A DNA stretch of 64,000 nt. It comes from Margaritifera margaritifera (Eukaryota > Mollusca > Bivalvia > Unionida > Margaritiferidae). The notes under the pieces are model-generated. The model was not told the origin of the DNA. It ran no database searches and was given only the letters and a program-made list of their open reading frames with translations. The DNA lies in NCBI GenBank assembly GCA_029931535.1, contig JAQPZY010001256.1, positions 681,001 through 745,000 of the forward strand, written 5' to 3'. Positions 36,099 through 48,060 of this stretch are shown here, piece after piece; positions within the stretch are counted from its first letter, which is position 1; each line of letters opens with the position of its first letter. Made by a program: the position numbers and the translations under genes.

Positions 36099-37540
36099 TA
36101 TTACAGAAGTGTTTCAGTTGGTAATAGCGATCAATGAAGTATTTTACCAGACCCTTATATGGTGGAGATCTCACACAGACATGCAAGAGTCTGTTTTCAT
36201 GAAACTGATAAAACTTTATAGAATTTCTCCTCGAAAGTATATAAAATGTATTTTGATGGGGATAACAAGTCTATCTTATGAGGTTTGGGGACACTAATAG
36301 ACTTTAGTTTTGATGGGGATAGCAAGTCTATATTATAAGGTTTGGGGACACTAATAGACTTTAGTTTTGATGGGGATAACAAGTCTATATTATAAAATTT
36401 GATTACACTAATAGACTTTAGTTTTGATGGGGATAACAAGTCTATATTATAAGGTTTGGGGACACTAATAGACTTTAGTTTTGATGGGGATAACAAGTCT
36501 ATATTATAAGGTTTGGGGACACTAATAGACTTTAGTTTTTTACCATGGTAAATATTTTTTTTACAGTTAAGCTAAAATGTTTTTGGTTAAACCCTACATG
36601 CAATGATTCATTTACATCCCTAAATCCTAAAATACAAGATAAATAATTCCAAACTCGTGATATACAGTATAAATACCATGTTAGGGTATTCAGATCGTAA
36701 AATAACTGTCTTACCTAACTTTAGTGTCACTGTAAATGTTACAGGATTGATACAGTGTTAGAGTATTCTAGTTGTAAAAAAACTTGACTGATGTAGTTTC
36801 ACTGTGATATGTTACTGTAAAACAGTTTCAAATAAACACAGAAACTAAAAAAAATAAAACTAAATCATTCTCTCAGAATGGAATTCTGATTCAATAAAGT
36901 TTGGATATACTCTGCTTATATAACAAATTGGATTTGTATGGAGTCATTACTTTTACCCACATTAAGGAAGATATGTCTTTAATTTAAGGACATATTTGTG
37001 TCATTATTTAGATCACAAAATTATGCAGCCGTGGCATTGACAGAAATTAAAAATGATTTTTGTTATCAAAGCTTTGCACTATCATTCAAGACTACTGATG
37101 AGAATTCAGTAGAATTCTTATGAAATGCACACAGTATGACAGGTTATTTTTCTTGCTGTAATTTCTGTTTACAAAATAACAGGAAATTTGATGTTTTAAT
37201 TTTTATGTGTCTATTTTTTATGGGTCAAGGGATTAGGTAATAATGGGTAATGACTCGTGTAAATGCTAACATGTTTAATTTTTTATGGAATATAAATAAA
37301 TAATAAAAATTAGCAACAATAAGAAGCACTTAAAAACAGACCCATTATATTGAGTTTCATGCCTATTATGGCCAAGCTGATGTCAAGAAACATAGGACCA
37401 AAAGTTTTCTTCAGTGTAAAATTTGTCAGCTAAGACTTTTGAAGCTGTACCTAAACATATTATTTATTTCAAAATTTCCTACTCAAATCCTTTGTCTCTT
37501 GAATTCATTTATTTTCATAATTTCCTACTCAAATCCTTAG
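36099..37540. other. Intergenic stretch downstream of the FKBP15-like gene
   Basis: Apart from the 57-bp array (36251-36538) only AT-rich sequence is seen. No gene is recognised. Confidence 0.4.
36251..36538. repeat. 57-bp minisatellite, five units
   Basis: Units of GTTTTGATGGGGATAACAAG..TCTATATTATAAGGTTTGGG..GACACTAATAGACTTTA. The third unit carries AAATTTGATTACAC in place of GGTTTGGGGACAC. Confidence 0.93.
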
Positions 37541-37840
37541 TCCCTTGAATTCATTTATTTTCATGGGTGTCAATTCTTGTTTTTTTGCAAAAATGACATT
37601 TCCATTAATACCTATTACATATAATAATTTCATGGATAGGAAAAAAAAGGTCCATTGTTTCCACAGAAGGGATCCTTTTGTTTCCACAGAAGGATAAATG
37701 TTCCTTTGGTCTTTAAATTTATCATTTGTAATAACCACAAAATCCATGAAAAATTGATACTCCATGAAAATTGGTGCCCACAAAATTGAGAATCTACAAT
37801 AATTGGCATCCCATGATAAAATGTTGAATTCACTGTATTC
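37500..37840. repeat. TTTCATGG/CCATGAAA-type interspersed repeat
   Basis: A duplicated AATTTCCTACTCAAATCCTT (37480 and 37519) leads into TTTCATGGGTGTCAATTCTT.., ATAACCACAAAATCCATGAA, CCATGAAAATTGGTGCCCAC. Related in inverted order to 27866-28150. Confidence 0.5.
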
Positions 37841-37849
37841 TTTGGACTT

Positions 37850-38450
37850 GTCAGCTGAGTTGGATAAAAGCTGCTAATTAATTACTATCTAGATAACATG
37901 ACAACTGAGCTGATTAAAAGCTTCTAATTATTTACTATCTAGATAACATGTCAACTGAGGTGAATAAAAGCTTCTAATTATTTACTATCTAGATAACATG
38001 TCAACTGAGGTGAATAAAAGCTTTTAATTAAGTACTATCTAGATAACATGACAACTGAGCTGGATAAAAGCTTCTAATTAATTACTATCTAGATAACATG
38101 ACAACTGAGCTGAATAAAAGCTTCTAATTATTTACTATCTAGATAACATGTCAACTGAGGTGAATAAAAGCTTCTAATTATTTACTATCTAGATAACATG
38201 TCAACTGAGGTGAATAAAAGCTTTTAATTAATTACTATCTAGATAACATGACAACTGAGCTGGATAAAAGCTTCTAATTAATTACTATCTAGATAACATG
38301 ACAACTGAGCTGGATAAAAGCTTCTAATTATTTACTATCTAGATAACATGTCAACTGAGCTGAATAAAAGCTTCTAATTATTTACTATCTAGATAACATG
38401 TCAACTGAGCCAAATAAAAGCTGCTAATTATTTACTATCTAGATAACATG
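37850..38450. repeat. 50-bp minisatellite, 12 units
   Basis: Units of GAATAAAAGCTTCTAATTAT..TTACTATCTAGATAACATGT..CAACTGAGCT. Unit subtypes (TTATTTAC against TTAATTAC; ACAACTGAGCTGG against TCAACTGAGGTGA) recur in the same order about every 250 bp, a five-unit higher-order repeat. Confidence 0.95.
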
Positions 38451-39214
38451 AAAATTTTCTTATTTCTCTTTGGTCTTTGTTATATATGGGATTTATTTCA
38501 ACTCAATAAAATTAGCAGCAAAATTATGCATACAACATGTATGAATATATTCATAAAGACTTTTTAATTTTCTGTAAGACACTGTGATAAAAATGTACTG
38601 TATGTAGGTTACCTTTTTGTTCCTAAGTGGTTCCTGATGCCAGTAGCATATTGCTATTTCTGATATTGTTGATAGTAACATCTGACTGTTGCACATGTAT
38701 ATAATACATGCATATATATACACTAAGACACTTAACAGAGTCTTATGTTAGTAATTTTTATTGGTGTGCAGTTTACTACAATACTGTAGTAATATCAAGA
38801 TAAGAGAAGAGAGTGAAGAAGAGCCCAAATCTGACTTGAAAATTTAAAATTTAAAGTTTATTAAATAAATACAACTTGTTTCTTTCTTTCATATTCCTTC
38901 ACTATCTTGACTATATAAAATGAGTTAAATAATTTCTATGGAAAGAGTTTTAAGCTGCCTGAATATCTACGTACCTTATATACTGAGGAATCATTTATTT
39001 TCATGGGTAACTATTTTTGTAAAAATAAACAAAAATTATTTTTCATCGATACTAAAATATGTGACTCAGTCTGTCTATCTGTTTTCTTTAAAAGCAGAGC
39101 CATTTCACTTTGTTTTGACATTTGTGGTTAGAAGCAACCCAATAGTAAATTCACTGTTGCTACTATCACCTCATCCCTGAAACTTAAAATACAAAATTTC
39201 AGTACTTGTACTGT

Positions 39215-39218
<4 letters not shown>
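38451..39218. other. Intergenic stretch without recognised feature
   Basis: AT-rich; nothing supported. Confidence 0.4.

Positions 39219-39285
<67 letters not shown>
39219..39285. repeat. (CT)n microsatellite
   Basis: An uninterrupted CT tract of about 66 bases. Confidence 0.97.
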
Positions 39286-39288
<3 letters not shown>

Positions 39289-40469
39289 CTTCTTTACGTT
39301 CTATACAGGAGCCCTAGCTTTTACAAGACACTCTTTTGTGGAAAGGTATTCAATTTTGTAGAACAGTTTTAATCAGGTACTGCAAGGTAGGACAGTAATA
39401 AGTCCTGTCATATTGCACATGAATCTAATGTACAATTTAGCATGTACCAACAATGAGGAGGAATACCTTGGTTGATAGAGTTGATCAAAATAGGCACACT
39501 ATTTAAATAAGAAGATCTCTCTTTCCATGTAAGACCTTTAGAATACATGTTCATCAACTCACATCCACCCACCCCAATAACCCACTATCAAACATTGATG
39601 TTGCACAATACATTATTAACACCAACCAAGCAGGTAGTTATTAATATGAAACTGAACAATTCATGAACGAGTGCATTTCCAGTTTATACATTTTAAAGCT
39701 AGAATTGCAATTAACATTAAAATCAAAATATATTGGAACATATTAACATGAACAATTGGGTCATCATCCTACCTTTCATGTGAGACACCAGGCAAAGGTT
39801 AAGGGAGATAACTTTTGACAGCTAATCGCAGTTTTTTAAAAGAAGCATATTGTATGCAGGTTTCAAGTTAAAAACTAAGCTTTTGTTCTCCTCCATATTT
39901 TTGTCTCACATCTGCAATCAGTGTTGCAAAAAGGTGAGACAAATCAGTCACACTTTTATTGATTTTATCTGTTTAGGGCAATAAAGATGAGCAAAAATTG
40001 TATTTATAAGAGACAAAAATTTGGTGGGATTTTTTTTATATTGGGTATAATATTGTCATATAATTTTATTTGTTGAAAATGTTCTGTACAATATCTGGCA
40101 TATATGCACGTTTCCTTGTTGCAGGAAGATTCAAACTTATAAAGTTATTTTTTTTCAATTGCAAGCCTCGTAATGACTACAGACAATCTAGCATTGAAGT
40201 TAACAATTCTTTCATCCTTTTCTCTTCACTAGAGATAGAGATTCATATACAAGGCAGCAAGAAATTTCATACTAACAAAGACTATTATGAAGAAATAGAA
40301 TGACAACAGATTCCCATGAAGCAAAAGCTGTCTCTTTATTTTTTACATTTGTGTTTGCAAGTAAACATTATAATCTTGAATGTGTGTTATCGGTGTTATT
40401 TTATTTCATAGTCTTATTAATTCAATGGACTTCATGCTAGCTATTATTCCATTGTTGAATCATGTTGAT
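39286..40469. other. Intergenic stretch without recognised feature
   Basis: AT-rich; short frames only. Confidence 0.4.
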
Positions 40470-40633
40470 CAGTGGAGCTACTACCGCCCCACAGCCCCTG
40501 CAATGCAGGGGGGGGGGGCCCGCATTCAAGAAGGGGGTCCAAAATCACAAGTATTTACACGGTGGGGCGTGAAAGTGTCATTTCTGATTTTTTTAAAGGG
40601 TCGGGGCACCCAAAATTTTAAGTTACGCCACTG
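40470..40633. mobile_element. GC-rich MITE-like repeat with CAGTGG ends
   Basis: The left end CAGTGGAGCTACTACCGCCC resembles the inverted right end CAGTGGCGTAACTTAAAATT. The interior is G-rich (a GGGGGGGGG run at about 40508-40518, GGTCGGGGCACCC). Such CAGTGGCGTA-ended G-rich repeats are widespread in animals and usually assigned to hAT-type elements. No clear 8-bp target duplication is visible. Confidence 0.5.
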
Positions 40634-41097
40634 CTGGTTTCAAATATAGTGTAATTGACTGGTCAGAATGATCTTTATACTTATGAAAAGTATATATGTT
40701 TAAAATATTTGTGTTCATAAATTTAATAATTCTAAGTGCCTAATTATCCCAAATGTATGAATGGTGTGTGTCATGTGATAATCATGGATTCATTATAAAT
40801 TATACTGTGAATGTAGGTTTGTCATATACTTTATTGATGAAGTTAAAAATGAAAGAAATACAAGTTAGGCTGTACCACAAGAAATTTTATTTTACAATTT
40901 ACAACAGCTTTTGCATTATAAATCTAACATTATATATGAACAGACATGTTGATATTGATTTAATAAGCTGTTACAATAAAAAATATTAAATGAAAATTGG
41001 CAAATTTTCTTAATTGACATTCCACCCTGATACCAATTAGTATGTTGATGGCAGGGCTTTCTACAGAAAGAAATATAAGGCATGATGGCACTAATAG
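40634..41097. other. Intergenic stretch without recognised feature
   Basis: AT-rich; nothing supported. Confidence 0.4.
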
Positions 41098-41372
41098 ATG
41101 ATCTGCATACATAGATTGGGCTGCATGGAGTTCCATACATCTGCATACATAGATTGGGATTCATGGAGTTCCATACATCTGTATACATAGATTGGGCAGC
41201 ATGGAGTTCCATATATCTGCATACATAAATTGGGCAGCATGGAGTTCCATACATCTGGATACATAGATTGGGCTGCATGGAGTTCCATACATCGGCATAC
41301 ATAGATTGGACAGCTTGGAGTTCCATACAGCTGCATACATAGACTGGGTTGCATGGAGTTCCATACATCTGA
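41098..41372. repeat. 38-bp minisatellite, seven units
   Basis: Units of ATCTGCATACATAGATTGGG..CTGCATGGAGTTCCATAC. Because 38 is not a multiple of three, all three - strand frames stay open and give overlapping long repeat-only frames; none is a gene. Confidence 0.95.
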
Positions 41373-41499
41373 AGACCATTCAGCCAAAGATATTTTCCAA
41401 TCTTAAAGCCAAGCAACCTTTGTGAATAACAGAAGAAAACAATTATCTGTGTCCTAATTAGATCCTTTTTCATCTTTTCTGTCTGTCCATCAATTTGCA

Positions 41500-42590
41500 C
41501 TTCTTGTAACTACCAAAGCTCTGCTTAACACATAATTTGGTAGTGAATTGTCTATGACATGTAAATTGTGCCTTTTAAAGCTGTCATCCTTTAAGGTCCA
41601 ATTTTGACTGAGTTTTTGCCCTTTTCTGATCAACTTTACATCTCCCCAACAGCAGATCTTTTTAACCACCATAGCTCATGAACCAGTCAAAATATTCTTA
41701 TGCAAATTGGTGTGTGCATTACCTCATAAACCTAGATGTGCTTTCTTATGGGCTTTGTCTTGTCAACTCTATTTTTGTGTAGAGTTATGACCCCTGACAA
41801 TTAACTTCACTTCTTCAAATGGGATGTTGCTTGAAACAGGCATGGCTCAAGAACCATTCAACATATTTTGATGTAATTTGGTATAAACATTGTCTGATTG
41901 TCCTAGATCTGCCTTGTATGAATTTTGTCTCATCTACAGCATTTTTAATACGAAAAAAGCCCTTGACAATTGCCTTCACTTCTTTACATGGAATGGCGCT
42001 TGTACTTGTCACAACTCGGGAAGCATTCAACTTATTTTGATGCAGTTTGGTAAACATTATCTCATAGACCTAGATGTGCATTTTATGGGGAGGGGGGTTG
42101 TCAGCTCCTTTTGGGACAGAGTTATGGCCCATGACATATAACTTGATATCTTTACATGTAATGCTGCAACATAGATCAAGACCCATTAAACATATTCTGA
42201 TGCAATTTAGTATGAACATCGTCTCATTCAATTAAATGAGGCCCATTTATGGGTTTAGTCTCTTTTACTCCATTTTGGAGTTATGCAGCTTGTCCAGCAT
42301 ATTCTTGTAATCACATGGAAACTTGGAATGCTGCTTGCAGACAGCATAGTTCAAGAAACCATTCAACATATTCTGATTGAATTTGATAGGAACATTATCT
42401 CTTAAATCTAGAATTGCATTTTATGGGTTTTGTCTTATCTGCACCGTTTTCAACAGAGTTATGGCCATTGTCAATCAACTTCATATCTTTTTCATGGGCT
42501 GTTGCTTGTAATCAGCATAACTCAAGAAACATTCAACATATTCTGATACAATTTTACATGCTCCTCATAGTGGGTTTCCTCCTTTGGGTA
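41500..42590. repeat. Degenerate long-period tandem array (about 170-180 bp units)
   Basis: About six diverged units repeat GAGTTATGGCCCATGACA..AACTTCACTTCTTTACATGG..GCTGTTGCTTGTAA..CATGGCTCAAGAACCATTCA..ACATATTTTGATGCAATTTG..AACATTGTCTCATAGACCTAGA..TTTATGGGTTTTGTCTCATC. Relatives occur at 43060-43330 and 31880-32790. Confidence 0.78.
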
Positions 42591-44400
42591 GGATAACACC
42601 ACAGCCACAGCGCTGTGAATCAGTTGGTAAAACAACACATCGAGAAAACCGTACGCTTTGATCTCACTCAGTTTAGACTGCAATTGGTGCAATATTTTCT
42701 CTATAGCAGCTTTAGTGCAGAATGAGAAGATTTTACCAAATATGTTCTAGGAAACTGTCAGGAATTTTTAAATTGCAGTGATGGAACATGGGGCTCAAGA
42801 TGTTACAGTGTGGCATGCGATTTACACCACAATATACTAATGTCATCACAATGAAGAGCCTCTGAGCCTCCAAGCACAGTCTGGTTCTTTTACTCTTGTT
42901 TTTGTTTGGATTTCAATATTTGATTATAGATAAAAGGTAGGATCCAGTCAATATGCTCATGTATTAATGCACATAGACAATGTACTAAGGTTCAGATGAC
43001 CCCGGGGTCAAAACAGCCTTTCGGCAGCAATATATTCTGAAAGAATATGACCTGTGATGAACATGGCAATTTCATGTGAACATTGTTTCATAAACCAACG
43101 TGTCTCGTTTTCTCCATTTTGGACAGAGTTGTGGCCCTTGAAGATCAACCTCCTATCTTTATCTTTACTTGGGATGTTGCTTGTTTTGATTAGACCTTGA
43201 AGTAGTTGCATTTCAAGCATTCTACGTCATCATTTAGCAGTGCCATGGCCCCTAGATGCCCATCTTCCCCATAATTTTGGTTTCCCAACTCAAGCTCTTC
43301 TGCTTTTAAGGCCCTACAAAGCAAAGTGCAGTGGGCGGGGTCCTTTGTGATCCACCCTATCTTACAAATGTTTACAAGTTTGTTGTTAATTAAACCAGGG
43401 ACTGTGTATAACATGGAGATTGGAAACTCCAGAGAGCTGCCAGGTATTACCTTTTCCCAACTGATACATGCAAATGAGGTCCCCAGTGGTCGGTTGAGCT
43501 GTAAGATCAAATGCACAGCAGGTGTCGTTTAGTTAGTTGGATTAACGACGTGTGCAGCAGGTGTCGATATGCCCTCAAGCTGTAAACCTAAACATGCTTC
43601 CTTAGGTCACAGGTTGAAGTTAGCTGTAAAGTGTTATGTTACAAGATACAATCTGGACGAAATTTTATTTAACGTTTGCAGTCTCGGTAACATAAAAACG
43701 CTAGCTCTGGATGAGCTATTTTACCGACATGGTTGGAGAGCATTTTATATTTTCTACCTTTCCTGTTTTAAATTAAGATTTAATATCTTAATATTAATAC
43801 TAAAAGAAACTTCAACTTTTCCCCTTCATTCTGATGTATGTCTTGTAATGTTATATATAGCGACAAAGATGATGTCAGGGAAAAGATCTCTGTTTGAGTC
43901 AAACTTGATTTTCAATTTTAAAGTATCACAGTGGGTAATGAAATAAATTACTAATATTACAGTTAACTGAGAACTTCATCTGCATAAAGATAGAAAACGG
44001 GTGACATTTGGTGGACTATGTAAGGAGTTTCCAATCCCCCTGTATGCTAGTCTTAGAATAAACACTTTACATGTGGCAGGATATTAAGGCATGGTGGTAC
44101 CACCATACATTACTGGCCTGGCAAAAATCCTAGTTGGAAAAATGAGGACCCGCAGGAAGGAGATGGTGGAGATAATAAGATGATATTTTTACGTAATTTT
44201 TCGCTCTTCTGACCTTGTAACACTTGAACGTGGTTTCCTTATTTTGGGATAATTATAGCGGACGACTGGACAAACTCCTACCTGTTCTGAAACATAGATC
44301 GATAGATAGATGGTCTATCATCATAAGTAGAAAAAAGTGTATGTAAAACATGTGCACCCACCCACCCCACCCCCCGCACGTCCCCATTCCCCCCCCCCAA
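42591..44400. other. Intergenic stretch with repeat fragments, no gene recognised
   Basis: 43060-43330 holds a further GTTGTGGCCCTTGAAGATCA-type unit. GGAGATTGGAAACTCC at 43415-43430 is answered by GGAGTTTCCAATCCCCCTGT near 44018, an inverted relationship that may mark the ends of an unrecognised element of about 600 bp. The frame at 43569-43946 has no recognisable domain. Confidence 0.4.
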
Positions 44401-44780
44401 CCCCCCTGGAACTATATGTTCTGTTCCCAGGGGTCTTATTTCATGGCTGAATTCGTCTTTTCGTACCAGTAGGTCTATATATGGATATTGGGTGGGGATC
44501 TTGATAATTGTCCATCTATTACACGGGAGCTAAATCCCTAGAGGTAGTGATAGATTCCGGCATTCCGGATTCCATTGCGTGTTTAAATTTGATTTTTCAT
44601 GCTTAGTAAGTGTATATAAGGTTATAGTGTGGGAAACTCAATAGTTTTCAAGTCTCTGAAGGTAAGAATATACCCAGGGGTCAGATGAATATTTAAATTG
44701 TTCTTTTCACGCCCAATGAGCGTAAATAGATAGTTATAGGGTGGGTAGCTCAACGGTTTCACTGTTGTGAGCCACATCTG
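44400..44780. repeat. Degenerate direct duplication (about 115-120 bp units)
   Basis: TTTTTCATGCTTAGTAAGTG..TATAAGGTTATAGTGTGGGA..AACTCAATAGTTTTC (44592-44652) matches CTTTTCACGCCCAATGAGCG..AGTTATAGGGTGGGTAGCTCAACGGTTTC. Both are followed by a CCCAGGGGTC / TCCAGGGGTC box, and a third such box is at 44426. Confidence 0.6.
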
Positions 44781-45109
44781 TATGCCAACATGGGGCATGA
44801 TCCAGGGGTCCCATTCAACCTTCCACCCCTATGATATATGTTGACACGCAGGTCGATAATCACACACACCAATTCTAAGACACGTTAATCTCAAAATATA
44901 TTGCTTTACACACACACACGCACACACACATATCCCAATGTTTGAAGTTTCTGTCTTGAACGGTGTAAGAGGAGTTGTGGACGGACCGGATAACATCGGG
45001 ATAGTAATACCCAATGTTCAATTTTGAAACTTTTGTTCTAGAAACAAGAAAGACAATACAATTACCACAACATAACCATAAATGACACGCAAAACACCAA
45101 GTAAGAGCC

Positions 45110-45215
45110 CGTGGTGCGTCCTTGGGCAAGGCACTTTACTCCAATTGCCTCGGCACGAAAAAACCTACTTGTGTTGCTGTGACTTAAAGCACCAAACCAA
45201 GCCAAGCCAAATATG
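45110..45215 (+). mobile_element. SINE core fragment
   Basis: CGTCCTTGGGCAAGGCACTT..TACTCCAATTGCCTCGGCAC..GAAAAAACC is the conserved core shared by several animal SINE families. No tRNA head is seen directly upstream. It resembles in part the core of the - strand SINE at 9920-10063. Confidence 0.6.
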
Positions 45216-46689
45216 AGCGAGTCAAACATTTTACTTTAATTTCCTCTTCCCGCCCTACTCCTTTTTCATCATCAGTCTCGCCCTTTTCTTCCTTTGTAAC
45301 TGTCGTCGTCCTCATCAACGACATTAACTACAACACCAGAAGCAGCAGCAGTATCGTCATCATTACAGTGATCTTCAACCAGAGGCAAAACTACACGTGT
45401 AAAGCGATCAAAACATTTTCTGATGCCTTGGCTAAGAAACTCCGCTTCTCTACATTGATAAGCGGAGTTCACCAGCCCTGGGTATCCGAGGACCCGATCA
45501 AAATTATTCTAAAGATTTTGTTCATAAAAGTATTGTCTTTGTAACTCGTAATGATTTACAGAATAAAATCTCCCCAGACCCTTAGTTTGGATAAAAGTTC
45601 CTATAATTGGCGTTTGAATGAAAAGTGATAGTATCTAGACGTAACAACGGATACCTGCTCAGACATTTAGACCATTTTAAGTGAAGGTAAGTGATGTAAC
45701 TCTGTATCGCGTCGAGTAATCCTGGAAAGTAGAACACAGTGACTCATTTTTAATGTATGACGCACGTTCATCCAAATAAAAATCATCAACTTTAGCAGCA
45801 ACATCAAAAGGTATAGGAAAAAGAACACGTACATAATTTGTAAGCCTTGTCGGATAATGATTGGAAAGTAGGTCACACTTATCCGTGTTAGCGTGCAACA
45901 CACGCTCATCTCAAGATACGCCTTTTCCTCAAGTTTGGTCTTAATGGGTGAGCCAACAAAACAAAAAGATGACTGTTCGAGTAGAGAGGACGGAAGGACT
46001 ACCGCTTTGACAAAGTGAAACCCATATGCCGCCCGCTTCTCAAAATAGGGCATACAAAAACCCCCCAAAAAATGGAAGTTTCTCGGAAGTACATTTAGTG
46101 GTCCGTTTACGGGTAAAAGACAGGAAAATTCGTTACGATAGTAACTTTGACCTTGAGAAGTACAGTAATGTCGCTAACAACCCCTAACAGAGCAACACAT
46201 CACTGCTCTTTTTCTTTTTCATGAGCCCGCAACTCTTTTTTATGAGCCCGTCTTGGCTGAAGCTCGACATTGCGGTCTTAATGGTGTCCGTCTGCGTGTT
46301 CCTCCGTACGTCCGTTCCTTCATACATCCGTCCCCAACCCAGATAAACCTCATTGTTAAAGGCTTTCTCTCTGGAATGGGCTATACATGCAGGCCATGGC
46401 CGGATTCTTGTTTTAGTTAATCATCGCCTCCATCCTCGTCCCGTTCCGTCCAATCACCTAGCCTCATTCCCCAGGAGATGAATTCAACTAAAGTAGTATA
46501 TAGTTTGGCAGCTCTGAACCACGCATACCTGTGTGTTTATACATTTGTATTTTGCATACGAGAATATTACAAATCAAAAATGAAAGATAAAAATAAAGTT
46601 ACTAGACCAGAAACACTTGATGGTATTTTGACACTCATTAAAAATGAGTAGACAACTCATACATTTGTGTATCACCATTACAACTCAAA
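45216..46689. other. Region with broken - strand frames of unknown origin
   Basis: On the - strand, 45667-46068 and the overlapping frame 45677-45901 look like one gene interrupted by a frameshift (a hydrophobic start, then TNYVRVLFPIPFDVAAKVDD in the second frame). No domain is recognised. It may belong to the adjacent virus-like region, by position only. 45272-45472 (-) is an acidic short frame with no recognised domain. Confidence 0.35.
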
Positions 46690-47370
46690 ATTAAAAATTA
46701 CTGGACAAGTCAGACTTGAGAATAGTGTTTCACAACAAAAAAAATACTAAACCAGTCAGGCTCAAAAGACAATAAGGTGAACACAAAATAATGATTTTAC
46801 ATTTGTTGGCACATCATAATCAGTGGCACGGGGTTACATTGTATTGAATTCCACAGTTTTAAGAAAGGTGATATAGCAACAATGCCGGCATCTAGAGATA
46901 ATTACTATTTGTTTACAAGATTGGACGGAATAAATGTCTAGTAAAATCTAGCTGTGTTAAAGAATAATATTTAAGAGAATAAAAGTGTTAATTAGTTGAT
47001 TTAAAACATAAAAAAGATGTACGTCTATGTTTAAAAAAAGATGCGAATTTGAAAATTATTTTCAGTGATAATGATAATTGAAATAAGCAGCATCAGAACT
47101 GAGAGCAAAAGTTTTAAAACAGTACAACACGAAGAAGGAATAAATTAGTCATTTTATGTAGGAGTATTATACACGTAAACATTACAAGGTCCATCTATAA
47201 TGATTCAAGAAAAACAGAGCTAGAATTTGTGGAAAACAAACTTAGATTTAAAACAGCACATGGTGACTCAGTGTATGAAGTAGCTGTTTTAGAGTCAACC
47301 ATATGAATGACCAAATTTGACATAAATCTGAAATAATTTATATTTTTGAAAGGAGTGAAGAAAATTTACA
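46690..47370 (+). pseudogene. Unidentified gene relic upstream of integrase copy A
   Basis: Homologous at DNA level to 58680-59410 on the - strand, for example CTATTTGTTTACAAGATT (about 46905) and TTTAAAACAGCACATGGTGA (47247-47266). The best-preserved stretch, 47211-47310, reads TELEFVENKLRFKTAHGDSV before a stop. The rest shows many stops. The family is not recognised; its constant position before the integrase suggests it belongs to the same element. Confidence 0.6.
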
Positions 47371-47399
47371 AATTGTTACAAATTAAAGTCTAGACGGTC

Positions 47400-48060
47400 G
47401 TTCTGTTGGCTTGTTGATAACACCTAAAGACAATTTATCAGGCATAAAGTATTCTTTGGATTTTTTCAAACCGTTGTAAATGACTGACAATGAACAGTAT
47501 TTAAAAAACCTTGAATCCGAACGTAGAAGTCCGCTTGCTTACACAAATATACGTCAATAACGTGAACTAGTTAAACAGGACAAAAAGAAAAAACAATACA
47601 CTGAATTGACAGAAGAATTTACTGAACAATATACTTATACATTACACTAACACATGAGAAAATTTTTTCACAAAAAAGATTACGTAAGTCACGTAGATGA
47701 CCAGTGACACATAGACATTGCTGACATGCAAGCATATGAAAAATATAACAATGGATACAAATTCATTTTCGCAGTGATAGATATTTTCTCAAATTACACT
47801 TTGAAGAAGCAAAAAACGAAAGAGGGAGATGCTTTTAAAACCGTCTTCAAAGTGAGAAAGCCTAAAAAGACAGAGTTTTATTAAAGAATTGAGTTTTACA
47901 AGAGGAAAGTTAAAGATTTTCTGGAAACATTAAATACTTTTGAACTAGCGCAAGCAGAATTTTAAAAAAAGACAACACTTGCTGTGGAAAGGTTTAATAG
48001 AAACCTAAAGGCTCACAAATGAATAAAGTAGCATTTATCTGGTTGACAACATAATACAGC
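47400..48060 (+). pseudogene. Polinton-type integrase relic, copy A
   Basis: A conceptual reading near 47692-47870 gives VDDQ, stop, HIDIADMQAYEKYNNGYKFI followed by FAVIDIFSNYTLKK. The spaced Asp residues in IDIADMQ and VIDIFS are where the catalytic core of retroviral-type (rve) integrases of Polinton/Maverick elements carries its first acidic residues. Near 47983-48009 the frame reads VERFNRNLK, the conserved ERFNRTLK-type block after the catalytic Glu. Upstream at 47478-47650 is a charged stretch (MTDNEQYLKNLESE..). The + strand copy ends about 48060 and lacks the C-terminal region. Stops at the DDQ/HID junction and elsewhere show it is dead. It pairs with copy B on the opposite strand. 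Confidence 0.75.

Noticed and set aside
40916..41500. A 194-residue - strand frame with Cys-rich repeats, plus two overlapping frames
   Set aside because: The 38-bp minisatellite keeps all three - strand frames open; the repeated peptide is a by-product of the period.
43569..43946. A 125-residue protein-coding gene
   Set aside because: It lacks a recognisable domain and has an AT-driven composition (Ile/Leu/Phe/Lys); kept only as part of a possible element between inverted boxes.
45272..45472. An acidic host protein on the - strand
   Set aside because: The Asp/Val/Ala run comes from GTC/ATC trinucleotide-like sequence, and no homology is recognised.
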